From positions 1-64,000 of the forward strand of contig CACHVT010000003.1 in assembly GCA_902583345.1 (NCBI GenBank): a stretch of 64,000 nucleotides of DNA. The letters run 5' to 3'. Positions 53,007 through 63,428 of this stretch are shown one piece after another (positions within the stretch are counted from its first letter, which is position 1; each line of letters opens with the position of its first letter). A model generated the notes under the pieces. It did not search any database and had not been told where the DNA came from. It saw nothing but the letters and a program-made list of their open reading frames with translations. This DNA comes from an uncultured Pelagibacteraceae bacterium (GTDB lineage: Bacteria > Pseudomonadota > Alphaproteobacteria > Pelagibacterales > Pelagibacteraceae). A program made the translations under genes and the position numbers.

Positions 53007-55568
53007 ATGAATCTAGTCATTGTTGAAAGTCCAGCAAAAGCTAAAACTATAAACAAATATTTGGGAGATAATTTTACAGTATTAGCGAGTTACGGACATA
53101 TAAGGGATCTCCCTTCAAAAAATGGTTCTGTAAACCCTGAAGATAAATTTAAAATGATATGGGAAGTTGATACCTTCTCTAAAAAATATTTAAAGGAAAT
53201 AACAGATGCGGCCAAAAAATCTGATAAAATTATACTTGCAACAGATCCAGATCGTGAAGGTGAAGCTATTGCTTGGCACGTGAAAGAATATTTAGATGAA
53301 AAAAAAATTTTAAAAGATAAAGAAATTGAAAGGGTTGTCTTTAATGAAATAACTAAGAAGGCTGTTATGCATGGTATAGAAAACCCAAGACAAATTGAAC
53401 CACTGCTGGTTGACGCTTACATGGCCAGAAGAGCTTTAGATTATCTAGTAGGTTTTAATATTTCACCAATACTGTGGACTAAACTACCAGGTTCAAAATC
53501 TGCGGGACGAGTCCAATCAGTAGCTTTAAAATTAATCACAGAGAGAGAACATGAAATTGAGTTATTTAAGCCTGATGAATTTTGGACTTTAACTATTAAA
53601 TTCGCTGATCAAAAAAAACAAAATATAAATGCTAGTCTCAATCTATTAGATAATAATAAAATTGAAAAATTTTCATTTAGAACTAAAGAAGAAATAAATA
53701 AAGCTATATCAAGTATTAAAAAAAAAAAATTTAGTATTAGCGATATTTCAAGTAAAGTAGTAAGTCGTAATCCTTCAGGACCATTCACTACATCAACACT
53801 TCAACAAACATCTTCTAGTAGATTAGGGTTTGGAGCATCCAGAACAATGCAAATTGCACAAAAATTATACCAAGGTATAGATATAGAAGGAGAAACAATT
53901 GGTTTGATTACTTACATGAGAACTGATGGAACAAATTTATCTAAAGATGCGGTATCTGCTTTTAGAGATTATATTAAAAAAGAAATTGGTAATGAATATT
54001 TGCCTAAAGAAGCTTTAAATTATTCTGGAAAAAAAGCAAAAAATGCTCAGGAAGCACATGAGGCAATCAGACCTACAGATATTATTAGAACACCCCAAAG
54101 TATTAAAAAATATTTAAGCACCGATCAAAACAAACTTTATGAACTTATTTGGAGTAGAGCTCTGTCATCTCAAATGGAGTCTGCTCAGTTTGATAGAAAC
54201 ACAATTACCATAACTTCTGATAATAATGATACTGTTTTTAAAGCTAGTGGATCAGTTTTGAAATTTGATGGATTTTTAAAGATTTATAAAAATAATGTTA
54301 AAAATGATGATGAAAATATTCTACCAACTATGTCTAAAGGAATAGTTAATATCGAATCTTTGATAGATGAACAACATTATACACAGCCCCCTCCAAGATA
54401 TTCTGAAGCAAGTTTAGTAAAAAAACTTGAAGAACTTGGTATAGGGAGACCATCTACATATGCAAGTATTATCTCTACTATTGCGAACAGAGGTTATGCT
54501 GAAATTTTAAACAAAAGATTTTTTCCTACTGATAGAGGAAAATTAATATCAGCATTTCTAGAAAAACTATTTTCAAAATATGTAGATTATAATTTTACTG
54601 CTGGATTAGAAGATCAACTTGATGAAATCACTACTGGAAAAGAAAGTTGGATTAAAGTTCTCGAGCTTTTTTGGAAAGATTTTAATAACAATGTTTCAGA
54701 AGTAAAAGAAAAAAGAACAAGAGAAGTTTTAGATTTACTTAATGATAGCTTAGGAGATTTAATTTTTGATAAAGATGATCAAGGAAATGTAGTCAGAAAA
54801 TGCCAATTGTGTAATTCTGGGACACTAAGTCTAAAAAATAGCTTCAGAGGTGGAGCTTTTATAGGTTGTTCAAACTACCCCGAATGCAAATTTACTAGAC
54901 CTTTGTCTAAAGCAAAAGCTGCTGCACAAGCACAATTAGCTGAACCAAAACTAATAGGGCAAAATGATTTTGGTAAAGATATATATTTAAAAAATGGTAG
55001 ATTTGGTCCTTATCTTCAATACGAAGCTATACCTAGCCAAGAAGAAAATATCGCAAAAAAAAGTAATAAGAAAAAAAAGGTTGATAATCATTTAAAGAAT
55101 GTTTCAATTCCAAAAGGAATACTATTAGAAAATATTGATTTGAATAAGGCAAAATTTTTATGCTCTCTACCTAAAAGCCTAGGTTTAAATCCAGGCAATC
55201 AAAAAGAAATATTTTTAAATACAGGTAGATTTGGACCTTATCTAAAATGTGAAAATAAATCAGCAAGAATAGAAAACGTTGATGAAATATTCTCTATAGG
55301 TCTTAACAGAGCTATAACTTTAATTGCAGAAGCAAAGCCTGGCAGAATGTCTTCTTCAACTATTAAGGAATTAGGTGAACATCCTGAAGATAAAAAACCA
55401 GTTAGAGTTATGAAAGGTCAATTTGGTCCTTATATTAAATACAAGTCACTTAATGCAACTATCCCAGAAGAAAAAGATCCAACCGAACTCACAATGGAGG
55501 AAGCGTTGATATTGATTGAGAAAAGAAAAGAATACGATAAAAATAAAAAATCTAAGAAGAAAAAATAA
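53007..55568 (+). CDS. topA: DNA topoisomerase I
   Basis: About 853 aa from the ATG at 53007; the frame is open to a TTG at 52983 but 'MNLVIVESPAKAKTINKYLG' is the canonical start. TOPRIM acidic motif 'ILATDPDREGEAIAWH'; catalytic tyrosine Tyr303 in 'ITYMRTDGTNLS'. One four-cysteine zinc finger (CQLC...CSNYPEC) is followed by three repeated 'G.FGPY.' units (ending 'GQFGPYIKYKSL') that take the place of further zinc fingers. It relaxes negative supercoils. Confidence 0.96.
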   Translation: MNLVIVESPAKAKTINKYLGDNFTVLASYGHIRDLPSKNGSVNPEDKFKMIWEVDTFSKKYLKEITDAAKKSDKIILATDPDREGEAIAWHVKEYLDEKKILKDKEIERVVFNEITKKAVMHGIENPRQIEPLLVDAYMARRALDYLVGFNISPILWTKLPGSKSAGRVQSVALKLITEREHEIELFKPDEFWTLTIKFADQKKQNINASLNLLDNNKIEKFSFRTKEEINKAISSIKKKKFSISDISSKVVSRNPSGPFTTSTLQQTSSSRLGFGASRTMQIAQKLYQGIDIEGETIGLITYMRTDGTNLSKDAVSAFRDYIKKEIGNEYLPKEALNYSGKKAKNAQEAHEAIRPTDIIRTPQSIKKYLSTDQNKLYELIWSRALSSQMESAQFDRNTITITSDNNDTVFKASGSVLKFDGFLKIYKNNVKNDDENILPTMSKGIVNIESLIDEQHYTQPPPRYSEASLVKKLEELGIGRPSTYASIISTIANRGYAEILNKRFFPTDRGKLISAFLEKLFSKYVDYNFTAGLEDQLDEITTGKESWIKVLELFWKDFNNNVSEVKEKRTREVLDLLNDSLGDLIFDKDDQGNVVRKCQLCNSGTLSLKNSFRGGAFIGCSNYPECKFTRPLSKAKAAAQAQLAEPKLIGQNDFGKDIYLKNGRFGPYLQYEAIPSQEENIAKKSNKKKKVDNHLKNVSIPKGILLENIDLNKAKFLCSLPKSLGLNPGNQKEIFLNTGRFGPYLKCENKSARIENVDEIFSIGLNRAITLIAEAKPGRMSSSTIKELGEHPEDKKPVRVMKGQFGPYIKYKSLNATIPEEKDPTELTMEEALILIEKRKEYDKNKKSKKKK

Positions 55569-55569
55569 A

Positions 55570-56031
55570 ATGACTTTTGAAAAAAAAATAGAAGAATTAA
55601 AATTACAATTACCAAAAGCAGCCGACCCTGTTGGTTCATATGTTGCGGCAAAAATTTCAGGTAAGCTACTCTTTGTATCTGGTCAAATATCTATGAATGA
55701 AAAAGGAGAACTTATAAAAGGAAAGCTAGGAAATGATTTAGATATAGAAACTGGTTATAATGCTGCAAAAAGATGTGCTTTAAGCATTGTTGCACAAGTT
55801 AAAAAGATGTGTGAAGGAGATTTATCAAAAATCAAATCGTGTATTAAACTTACTGGCTACGTAAATTCAGAAGATAATTTTACTGATCAACCAAAAGTCA
55901 TAAATGGTGCATCAGATTTAATAGTTTCTATATTTGGTGATCAAGGCATGCATACTAGAGCAGCTGTTGGTGTAAATAACCTACCATTAGGTGTTGCAGT
56001 CGAAGTGGATGCAATATTTGAATTAAAATAA
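55570..56031 (+). CDS. RidA/YjgF/YER057c/UK114 family protein
   Basis: 153 aa from the ATG at 55570 (one base after the topA stop; a longer frame lies inside topA). 'LFVSGQISMNEKGELIKGKL' and 'HTRAAVGVNNLPLGVAVEVD' are the RidA-family blocks, with the Arg that binds the carboxylate. Members deaminate reactive enamine/imine intermediates from PLP enzymes. This is the longer subgroup with an extra N-terminal helix. Confidence 0.9.
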   Translation: MTFEKKIEELKLQLPKAADPVGSYVAAKISGKLLFVSGQISMNEKGELIKGKLGNDLDIETGYNAAKRCALSIVAQVKKMCEGDLSKIKSCIKLTGYVNSEDNFTDQPKVINGASDLIVSIFGDQGMHTRAAVGVNNLPLGVAVEVDAIFELK

Positions 56032-56034
56032 AAA

Positions 56035-57333
56035 TTATCTTCCTATACCAAAATATTTTATTTTTTCTCTACGCATTTTAATTGGAGAGTATATATTTCT
56101 CATATCGAAAATTATACAATTTCTTTTTTTAGTAAGTTTTTTAAAATTTAACAATTTAAATTCGTTCCATTCGGTGTGAATTATTATCAAATCACTTTTA
56201 TAACATGCAGACGATATATCCTTACAAAAATTTACATTTTTTAAATTTTCAAAATCATTTTTTTTTCCTGACGGATCAAAATATCTAATTTTAGCACCAT
56301 TTTTATTAAGCTTTGGTATCATGAATAAGCTTGATGCCTCTCTCATATCGTCAGTGTTAGGTTTAAAGGTAACTCCTAAAAATGTAATTGTTTTATTTTT
56401 AATTTTATTTTTTAATATTTTATTTACTTTGTGAGTTAATAATAATTTTCTATAATCATTTGATTTTATTACTGACTTAACAATTGAAAGATTCGTTTTA
56501 AATAATTTTGCAGTATCTATTAAAGCTCTTGTATCTTTTGGAAAACATGATCCTCCATAAGCAGGACCTGCCCTTAAGAAACGTTCACCTATACGTTGAT
56601 CTGAACCTATGCCATAAGAAATATCTTTGATATCCACTCCTGTTTTTTCACATAAATTTGCAATTTCATTTATATATGAAATTTTTGTAGCCAAAAATGC
56701 ATTGGATGCATATTTGATTAATTCTGCCCCTCTTCTTGAAGTATTAAAATATCTGCTAGTTTTTTTAATAATTGGTAAATATAAAGATTTAAGTATTCTA
56801 TTTGCTTTTACACTGTCAGTTCCAATTATTACCCGATCAGGAGAAATGAAATCTCTTATAGCCTCACCTTCTCTTAAGAACTCAGGGTTCGATACAATAT
56901 CAACAATTTTTTTTAATTTTTGTTTTTTTAAGATTTTTTCAATTCTATCGCCTGTAGTAACTGGTACTGTAGATTTTGTAATAACAATTTTATATTTTTT
57001 TATATATTTTTTTAATTGATTTACTACTTGAAAAACATATTTAAGATCTGCTGAATTACCACCTCTCTTTGTAGGAGTACCAACGCATATAAAAATTATA
57101 TCAGTTTTTTCAACTGCGTACTTCAGGTCTGATGTAAAAATTAATCTTTTCTGTTTATAATTTCTTTTAACCATCTCTTCAAGACCAGGTTCGTAAATTG
57201 GAATATGTCCTTTATTTAAAGATTTTATCTTTTCTTTATTTTTATCAACACAATAAACTGTATTTCCCAAATCAGAAAAACATACACCAGAGACAAGACC
57301 TACATAACCTGTGCCTATCATACAAAGCTTCAT
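56035..57333 (-). CDS. ugd: UDP-glucose 6-dehydrogenase
   Basis: 432 aa from the ATG at 57333; the extra 17 residues of the longer frame lie in galU. 'LCMIGTGYVGLVSGVCFSDL' is the NAD site, and Cys263 in 'AYGGSCFPKDTRAL' is the catalytic cysteine. It oxidises UDP-glucose to UDP-glucuronate for surface polysaccharides or glycolipids. ATGA overlap with galU, which makes its substrate. Confidence 0.95.
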   Translation of the reverse strand: MKLCMIGTGYVGLVSGVCFSDLGNTVYCVDKNKEKIKSLNKGHIPIYEPGLEEMVKRNYKQKRLIFTSDLKYAVEKTDIIFICVGTPTKRGGNSADLKYVFQVVNQLKKYIKKYKIVITKSTVPVTTGDRIEKILKKQKLKKIVDIVSNPEFLREGEAIRDFISPDRVIIGTDSVKANRILKSLYLPIIKKTSRYFNTSRRGAELIKYASNAFLATKISYINEIANLCEKTGVDIKDISYGIGSDQRIGERFLRAGPAYGGSCFPKDTRALIDTAKLFKTNLSIVKSVIKSNDYRKLLLTHKVNKILKNKIKNKTITFLGVTFKPNTDDMREASSLFMIPKLNKNGAKIRYFDPSGKKNDFENLKNVNFCKDISSACYKSDLIIIHTEWNEFKLLNFKKLTKKRNCIIFDMRNIYSPIKMRREKIKYFGIGR

Positions 57334-58145
57334 ATCTTTAAAATTTCCATTGATGACTTGATATAACCATTCATTGTTCCACAATCTAAATATTTTCCTT
57401 TAAAATTATGACCAACAAATTTATGACCTTCTTTAATTAATTTTCTTATTGAGTCTGTTATATGAATCTCGCCACCTTTACCTTTTTTTTGATCAACTAA
57501 CTTACCAAAAATTTTTTTTGGTAAAATGTATCTTCCTATTACTGCACAATTTGAAGGTGCGTTTTTAATATTTGGTTTTTCGACTAAATCTTTAACGTAA
57601 AAATTATTTTTGTTAATATAGGGACCTTTTGAAAAAATTCCCCATCTATCAACAGTATTTCTTTTCACTTTAGTGCTAGCAATAACTGAACATTTTTTTT
57701 TATTATGAATGTAGATCATATCCTTAGAACAATTACTTTTAATTATTAAGTCGTCAGGAAGTATCATTAAAAAATAATTGTTTTTAATCATATTTTTAGT
57801 TTTTAAAATTGCATCGCCTGTCCCTTTGGGATTATTTTGATACACAAATCTAATTATTTTTTTATATTTTTTAATTTTGTTATATTCTTTTATAATTCTT
57901 TTATCTTTTTTTCTTTTAATAATTTTTTTATAAAATTTATCATTGTAAAAATATCTTTTTATTATTTTTTTTTTTTTAGAAATTATAAAAATTATTTCTT
58001 TAATTCCAGATTCAATGCATTCATCTAAAATATATTCAATTCCAGGTTTCCCATTAATTGGTAAGAGTTCTTTAGCAAATACACTTGTAAGAGGCAAAAG
58101 TCTTGTACCCAATCCTGCCAATGGTATTATTGCTTGTCTAATCAT
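57330..58145 (-). CDS. galU: UTP-glucose-1-phosphate uridylyltransferase
   Basis: 271 aa. 'AIIPLAGLGTRLLPLTSVFA' is the nucleotide-binding G-rich loop, with 'KELLPINGKPGIEYILDECI' and 'YNKIKKYKKIIRFVYQNNPK' following the GalU pattern. Makes UDP-glucose, directly used by Ugd encoded next to it. Divergent from panC. Confidence 0.95.
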   Translation of the reverse strand: MIRQAIIPLAGLGTRLLPLTSVFAKELLPINGKPGIEYILDECIESGIKEIIFIISKKKKIIKRYFYNDKFYKKIIKRKKDKRIIKEYNKIKKYKKIIRFVYQNNPKGTGDAILKTKNMIKNNYFLMILPDDLIIKSNCSKDMIYIHNKKKCSVIASTKVKRNTVDRWGIFSKGPYINKNNFYVKDLVEKPNIKNAPSNCAVIGRYILPKKIFGKLVDQKKGKGGEIHITDSIRKLIKEGHKFVGHNFKGKYLDCGTMNGYIKSSMEILKI

Positions 58146-58176
58146 TAAAATGTATTACTTAAATGAACTATCATAA

Positions 58177-58986
58177 ATGAAAATATTTAAAAGCATTAAT
58201 AAATTAAACAAAGAAGTTAATTTTAAGGCAAATATTGGTTTTGTTCCTACAATGGGAGCATTACACGTAGGTCATATTTCATTAATTAAAAAATCTAGGT
58301 CTAAATGTAAAAAAACTGTCGTTAGTATTTTCATAAATCCTTCACAATTTAACAAAATAAAAGATTTTAAATCATATCCACGAAATTTTAAAAAGGATAT
58401 AGAAATTCTTAAAAAGTTAAAAGTAGACTATTTACTGTTGCCTAAAAAAAATGAAATATATAAAAATAAGAGAGAAATGAAGATTAAATTAAATAATAAT
58501 GATAAAATTTTATGTGCAAAGTTTAGAAAAGGACATTTTGAAGGAGTTTTAGCAGTAATAAATAAATTTTTAAAAAAAATTGATGCTAAATATATATTTT
58601 TGGGTGAAAAAGATTATCAACAAATTTATCTTATTAAAAAATATATTGGTTATAGATTTAATACTAAAATAATTCCTTGTAAAACAATAAGATTAAATAA
58701 CTCGTTACCTTATTCATCAAGAAATATTTTAATTCCAAAAGAAAAGTTAAAAACGGCATCTTTCATTTCAAGTGCACTTAAAAAACTTCATGCACAAATT
58801 AAAAAAAATTTTAATAATGTTAATAAAATAAAACTTTTAAAAAAAGTCATAGAGTTAAATGATGTTAATGTCGAATATATTGAGATCAGAAATAAATATA
58901 ATTTATCAAATAAAATTAATAAAAATAATTTTAAAATATTTATTTCCTACTACATAAACAAGGTAAGATTGATCGACAATTTTTAA
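58177..58986 (+). CDS. panC: Pantoate-beta-alanine ligase
   Basis: 269 aa. The 'FVPTMGALHVGHISLIKKS' segment contains the HxGH nucleotidyl motif (His30, His33); 'SIFINPSQFNKIKDFKSYPR' and 'FLGEKDYQQIYLIKKYIG' bind pantoate. It makes pantothenate for CoA. The usual C-terminal 'DYvel' block is here 'VNVEYIEIRNKY'. The stop is 3 bp from the mgtE stop. Confidence 0.94.
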   Translation: MKIFKSINKLNKEVNFKANIGFVPTMGALHVGHISLIKKSRSKCKKTVVSIFINPSQFNKIKDFKSYPRNFKKDIEILKKLKVDYLLLPKKNEIYKNKREMKIKLNNNDKILCAKFRKGHFEGVLAVINKFLKKIDAKYIFLGEKDYQQIYLIKKYIGYRFNTKIIPCKTIRLNNSLPYSSRNILIPKEKLKTASFISSALKKLHAQIKKNFNNVNKIKLLKKVIELNDVNVEYIEIRNKYNLSNKINKNNFKIFISYYINKVRLIDNF

Positions 58987-58989
58987 ACT

Positions 58990-60363
58990 TTAAAAAAAGT
59001 AAGCTCCGACTCCTAAGAATGATACAAATCCTATAACATCGGTGATTGTGGTGACAAATACACTTGATGCTATAGCTGGATCTATATTCATTTTTTTTAA
59101 TGTTACTGGAACTAGAATACCAAAAAGGCCTGCAACAATCATCGTAAGAACCATTGAAATTGATATTATTATAGATAACTGTAAATCATTAAACCATAAT
59201 TGAACAATTAATGAACTAATAACTGCAAAAATAATTCCATTTAATACACCGATATTAAATTCTTTTAATATGTTTTGATTAAAATTATTTTTAGTTAGAT
59301 CATTTGTTGCAAGTGTTCTAACTGTAACAGCTAATGTTTGCATTCCAGCATTGCCGCCCATTGATGCAACTATTGGCATCAAAAATGCTAGTACAACCAT
59401 TTGCTTTATTGTTGCTCCAAACAAACTAATACACCATGTTGCTAAAAATGCAGTAACCAAATTTAGTAACAACCAATTAAATCTTCTTTTTGTTTTTATA
59501 AAAACTCCATCAGTAATTTCTTCATCACCGACACCTGCAAGCCTTAATACATCCTCTTCAGCTTCCTCCTTAAGTACTGTTAAAACATCATCGCTAGTTA
59601 TCATACCAACTAATTTATTATTTTTATCTACAACACATGCTGAATTTAAATTATAATTTTCAAATAAATGTCCAACTTTTTCTCTATCCATATCCACAGG
59701 AATTGAAAGTTGGCTTTCATTCATTATTGAATTCATTTTAGTTTCTCTTGGTGTTCTTAAAACTTTTGATGATGGTACCGTACCTATTGGTTTAAACTCA
59801 CTATCTACAATAAAAATTTCGAGAAACTGTTCAGGTAAATCTTTATTTTCTCGAAGATAGTCTATGGTTTGACCAACTGACCAATTACTTGGAATAGCAG
59901 TAAATTCTCTTTGCATCAATCTTGCCGCAGAATCCTCAGGATAACTTAAGCTTTCTAACAAGGCAAAACGATCTTTGGGCGGTAAAGAACTTAAAATAGA
60001 ATTTTTATTTTTTTCATCTATATTTTCTAAAATTTGTATAGAATCATCGGAGTCAAGATTTTTTAAAATTGTTACTATTGATTCTGACGATAAATATTTA
60101 ATTATCTCTTTTTGGATTGATTCATTGAGTTCAACAAATACTTCAGGGTCAATTTTAAAATTATTTAATTTAATTAATTTTTCCCTATCCGTATCGCTAA
60201 GATGTTCAATAATATCAGCTGCATCAGCTGGATGCATTTCCTTGAATGAGTTATTGATAAAAGATACATCATTATTAGTTATTTTATCAGTAACTACATT
60301 AATATACTCTTTATTAAACTCAAAATTGACTTTTTTATCTTTTACTTTTTTAATTAAAGTCAT
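58990..60363 (-). CDS. mgtE: Magnesium transporter MgtE
   Basis: 457 aa. Domains: MgtE N domain (helical, 'MHPADAADIIEHLSDTDREK'), two CBS domains ('MQREFTAIPSNWSVGQTI', 'GMITSDDVLTVLKE'), and five membrane helices from about 300 ('MPIVASMGGNAGMQTLAVTV', 'DVIGFVSFLGVGAYFF'). The CBS region closes the pore when cytosolic Mg2+ is high. Convergent with panC. Confidence 0.95.
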   Translation of the reverse strand: MTLIKKVKDKKVNFEFNKEYINVVTDKITNNDVSFINNSFKEMHPADAADIIEHLSDTDREKLIKLNNFKIDPEVFVELNESIQKEIIKYLSSESIVTILKNLDSDDSIQILENIDEKNKNSILSSLPPKDRFALLESLSYPEDSAARLMQREFTAIPSNWSVGQTIDYLRENKDLPEQFLEIFIVDSEFKPIGTVPSSKVLRTPRETKMNSIMNESQLSIPVDMDREKVGHLFENYNLNSACVVDKNNKLVGMITSDDVLTVLKEEAEEDVLRLAGVGDEEITDGVFIKTKRRFNWLLLNLVTAFLATWCISLFGATIKQMVVLAFLMPIVASMGGNAGMQTLAVTVRTLATNDLTKNNFNQNILKEFNIGVLNGIIFAVISSLIVQLWFNDLQLSIIISISMVLTMIVAGLFGILVPVTLKKMNIDPAIASSVFVTTITDVIGFVSFLGVGAYFF

Positions 60364-60423
60364 AAATTTACCTATATTTTATTAGGCACTATTAATACAT
60401 AATTCATATAATACAATTCTTTA

Positions 60424-61044
60424 ATGAAAATTGAGATTAAAATAACTAAAAAACCTGTAGAATACACTAAAGCTATTAAGTTTTTAGAGCATAGAATTGA
60501 TAAAATTCATAAAAATAGAGCATCTGAATTAATTTGGTTATTAGAACATCCGTCAATTTATACTGCGGGAAGTGGTTATAATGAAAGAGATGTTCTAGAT
60601 AAATCGATAAATCTATATAAAACTAATAGAGGAGGAAAAATAACATATCATGGTCCAGGTCAAGTAATTTTTTATTTTGCTATAAATCTAAATAAAAGAA
60701 ATAGAGATATTAGAAACTTATTAAATAAAATCGAAAATACGATAATAGAAACATTTAAAAGTTTTAAAATAAATGCAAGAGCAGATAAAAATAATATTGG
60801 GATTTGGGTGAAACATAATAAAAAACCAAAAAAAGTCGCTGCAATAGGAATAAGAGTAAAGAAATGGGTAGCGTACCATGGTTTTGCAATTAATGTTTCT
60901 ACTGATTTAAATAAATATAAAAAGATAATTCCATGTGGAATTAATGATAAAGGAATAATCAATCTTAATTCAATTAAAAAACAGTCATACATCACTTTAA
61001 AAGAAAAATTAGTAGAAAATTTTCTTAAGAACTTACAAAATTAA
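60424..61044 (+). CDS. lipB: Octanoyltransferase (lipoyl(octanoyl) transferase)
   Basis: 206 aa. 'RGGKITYHGPGQVIFYFAIN' is the LipB signature, and Cys171 in 'KKIIPCGINDKGI' is the acyl-thioester nucleophile with a lysine near 137 ('KKVAAIGIRV'). Moves octanoate from ACP to lipoate-dependent proteins such as PDH and GcvH. Overlaps the end of the convergent rluC by 20 bp. Confidence 0.95.
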   Translation: MKIEIKITKKPVEYTKAIKFLEHRIDKIHKNRASELIWLLEHPSIYTAGSGYNERDVLDKSINLYKTNRGGKITYHGPGQVIFYFAINLNKRNRDIRNLLNKIENTIIETFKSFKINARADKNNIGIWVKHNKKPKKVAAIGIRVKKWVAYHGFAINVSTDLNKYKKIIPCGINDKGIINLNSIKKQSYITLKEKLVENFLKNLQN

Positions 61045-61939
61045 GTCTTTTAATTTTAATGAATTTATTAAAGTAATCAGGTAATAGAGCTGTATAGGTA
61101 AATTTTTTATCTTTGATCATAAATTTAATTTGATAAGAGTGGAGCATTAGATTTTTATTAATTCCTTTAGATGTATTATTAAAATTATATTTTTGGTCGC
61201 CATAAATGGGGTGACCAATATCAAATAGTTGCTTCCTCAATTGATGTTTTCTTCCTGTTATCGGTCTCATTTCAATTAAACTACAATTACTATTCTTATC
61301 TAATACTCTAAAGTATGTTTTGGCTTTTTCAATTATTGGTTTGTTATTTTCATATCTTAGTAAATTTGAATCCCAAAGACCTGCTTTAGATCTTATTTCG
61401 CCATGACAAATAGCTAGATATATTTTATGAACTTTTCTTAATCTAAATAATGATGTAAAAAGTTGTGCAGTTTCTCTATTTTTTGCAATAATGAAAACAC
61501 CAGATGTATCTTTATCTAGTCTGTGAACAGAATATGGCTTAGTGTTTAAAAAAAACTTACTTTTAGCAAAAATATCTATTAAATTTTTTTTAGATTTAGT
61601 TCCTCCCTGAACAGATATCCCAGATTTTTTATTTACAACAAGGAAATTTTCATTGTCATCAATAATTAGGTCTTCATTTGATTTTATTACACTTTTAGAT
61701 GGATTAAATTTATTTTTCTTTTGCTTTTTAAAAACTTCAAAAAATAGATCATATAATTCTATTTTTTCATTTGCTTTAATTTTGTACGAACTTTTTACTT
61801 TTTTACTATCAATTTTAATTTTTCCATTTCTTAGATTTTTTTCTATAAATGATTGAGGTAATTTTTCTAAGTTTTTTTTAATCCATCGATCAATACGCAT
61901 ATTTTCAAACGTCTTTTCAACGTTATAAATTTTTTTCAT
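61025..61939 (-). CDS. rluC: 23S rRNA pseudouridine synthase RluC/RluD family
   Basis: 304 aa. An S4 RNA-binding domain (1-75, 'RIDRWIKKNLEKLPQSFIEK'), then the catalytic domain with 'VHRLDKDTSGVFIIAKN' (Asp nucleophile in HRLDxxTSG) and 'MRPITGRKHQLRKQLFDIGH'. RluC rather than RluD is suggested by general similarity only. It is downstream of the rpoA-rplQ cluster. Confidence 0.88.
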   Translation of the reverse strand: MKKIYNVEKTFENMRIDRWIKKNLEKLPQSFIEKNLRNGKIKIDSKKVKSSYKIKANEKIELYDLFFEVFKKQKKNKFNPSKSVIKSNEDLIIDDNENFLVVNKKSGISVQGGTKSKKNLIDIFAKSKFFLNTKPYSVHRLDKDTSGVFIIAKNRETAQLFTSLFRLRKVHKIYLAICHGEIRSKAGLWDSNLLRYENNKPIIEKAKTYFRVLDKNSNCSLIEMRPITGRKHQLRKQLFDIGHPIYGDQKYNFNNTSKGINKNLMLHSYQIKFMIKDKKFTYTALLPDYFNKFIKIKRLNFVSS

Positions 61940-61957
61940 GATTATAGTAATATAAAA

Positions 61958-62395
61958 CTATGCAGTCGCTAATTTCTTTTCTTCTTTTTGATCTTTTTTA
62001 ATTTCTCTTTTCTTTTTATCAATTTTTTTTGCCTGTTTATCTCTATCTACAAATTCAATAACTGCCATCGGGGCATTATCACCATATCTAAAACCAGCTT
62101 TAACAATTCTTGTGTATCCACCATTTCTTTTTTGATATCTTTTGGACAGAGTTTTTTTCACCTTATTTGCAGAATTAATATTTTGCAATTTTCTCATTAG
62201 CATTTTAGTGGTATGCAAATTCTCCTTTTTTCCTAATGTTATAATCTTATCTGCCTGCGGTTTCAAAAATTTAGCTTTTGGTAATGTAGTGGTGATTTGC
62301 TCATATTTTATTAATGAATTAAGCATATTTTTGAGCAATGCTTTTCTATGCTCTGAAGTTCTATTAAGTTTTTTATTTGCAAATCCATGTCTCAT
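61958..62395 (-). CDS. rplQ: 50S ribosomal protein L17
   Basis: 145 aa. 'MRHGFANKKLNRTSEHRKAL', 'LMRKLQNINSANKVKKTL' and 'RNGGYTRIVKAGFRYGDNAP' are bL17. A lysine-rich C-terminal tail of about 25 residues after 'AVIEFVD' exceeds the E. coli length. It follows rpoA by 4 bp in the conserved alpha operon. Confidence 0.97.
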   Translation of the reverse strand: MRHGFANKKLNRTSEHRKALLKNMLNSLIKYEQITTTLPKAKFLKPQADKIITLGKKENLHTTKMLMRKLQNINSANKVKKTLSKRYQKRNGGYTRIVKAGFRYGDNAPMAVIEFVDRDKQAKKIDKKKREIKKDQKEEKKLATA

Positions 62396-62399
62396 AAAT

Positions 62400-63428
62400 T
62401 TAAATAGCTTCTTCTAGTTTTTTTGACATTTCAGCTATATTGTCTGGTGGCCAGTTAGGAATTTCCATACCAAGATATAATGACATCCCGTTCAATACTT
62501 CTTTTATTTCGTTTAAAGATTTTCTACCAAAATTTGGTGTTCTCAACATTTCACCTTCAGATTTTTGAACTAAATCACCAATATAGATTATATTGTCATT
62601 TTTTAAACAATTCATAGATCTAACTGATAATTCTAATTCATCAACTTTTCTTAAAAGATTTTTATTAAATTCAGGCTCGGAGGGTTTTTCACGTATTATA
62701 ACCTCTTGTGGTTCGTCAAAATTTACAAACATATTGAGTTGATCTTGAAATATTTTTGCTGAGTACGCCACAGCATCTTCTGCTGAGATAGATCCATTGG
62801 TTTTTACTTCCATTGTTAATTTATCATAATCTAAAGCTTTTCCCTCTCTTGCTGTACTGACTGAATAGGAAACTTTTTTAACCGGACTAAACAATGAGTC
62901 TATTGGAATAAGTCCTAAAGGTGGCTCATCTGGTTTATTCATTGAAGCTGGCACATAACCTTTTCCAGTTTCAACAGTCATTTCCATATGAAAATTTGTT
63001 TTTTCATCTAAATTACAAATTACAAGATCAGGGTTTAAAATTTCTATATCAGTAACTGAAGTGATATTTGAGGCTTTGATTTCTCCTGGTCCCTTAGCAT
63101 CTAAAATTAATTTTTTTACACCTTCGAATGAACTTTTGAGAGCTAAAGATTTTACATTTAATACTATATCCGTTACATCTTCTCTTATACCCTTAATCGA
63201 TGTAAATTCATGAAGCACACCATCAATTTGTATTGATGTTACAGCAGCGCCTCTTATAGATGATAACAAAATTCTTCTTAAAGAATTACCTAAAGTTAAC
63301 CCATATCCTTTTTCTAAAGGTTCAGCTGTGATTTTAGCGTAAGTTTTATCATCGCTTAGCTGAACATCTAGTTTAGATGGTCTAATTAATGACTTCCAGT
63401 TTTTTATATTGACGTCACTTGTTTCCAT
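62400..63428 (-). CDS. rpoA: RNA polymerase alpha subunit
   Basis: 342 aa. N-terminal dimerisation domain: '[20 protein letters not shown]' and '[20 protein letters not shown]'; C-terminal domain: '[20 protein letters not shown]' and '[17 protein letters not shown]', which contacts UP elements and activators. One base after rpsK. Confidence 0.98.
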   Translation of the reverse strand: METSDVNIKNWKSLIRPSKLDVQLSDDKTYAKITAEPLEKGYGLTLGNSLRRILLSSIRGAAVTSIQIDGVLHEFTSIKGIREDVTDIVLNVKSLALKSSFEGVKKLILDAKGPGEIKASNITSVTDIEILNPDLVICNLDEKTNFHMEMTVETGKGYVPASMNKPDEPPLGLIPIDSLFSPVKKVSYSVSTAREGKALDYDKLTMEVKTNGSISAEDAVAYSAKIFQDQLNMFVNFDEPQEVIIREKPSEPEFNKNLLRKVDELELSVRSMNCLKNDNIIYIGDLVQKSEGEMLRTPNFGRKSLNEIKEVLNGMSLYLGMEIPNWPPDNIAEMSKKLEEAI

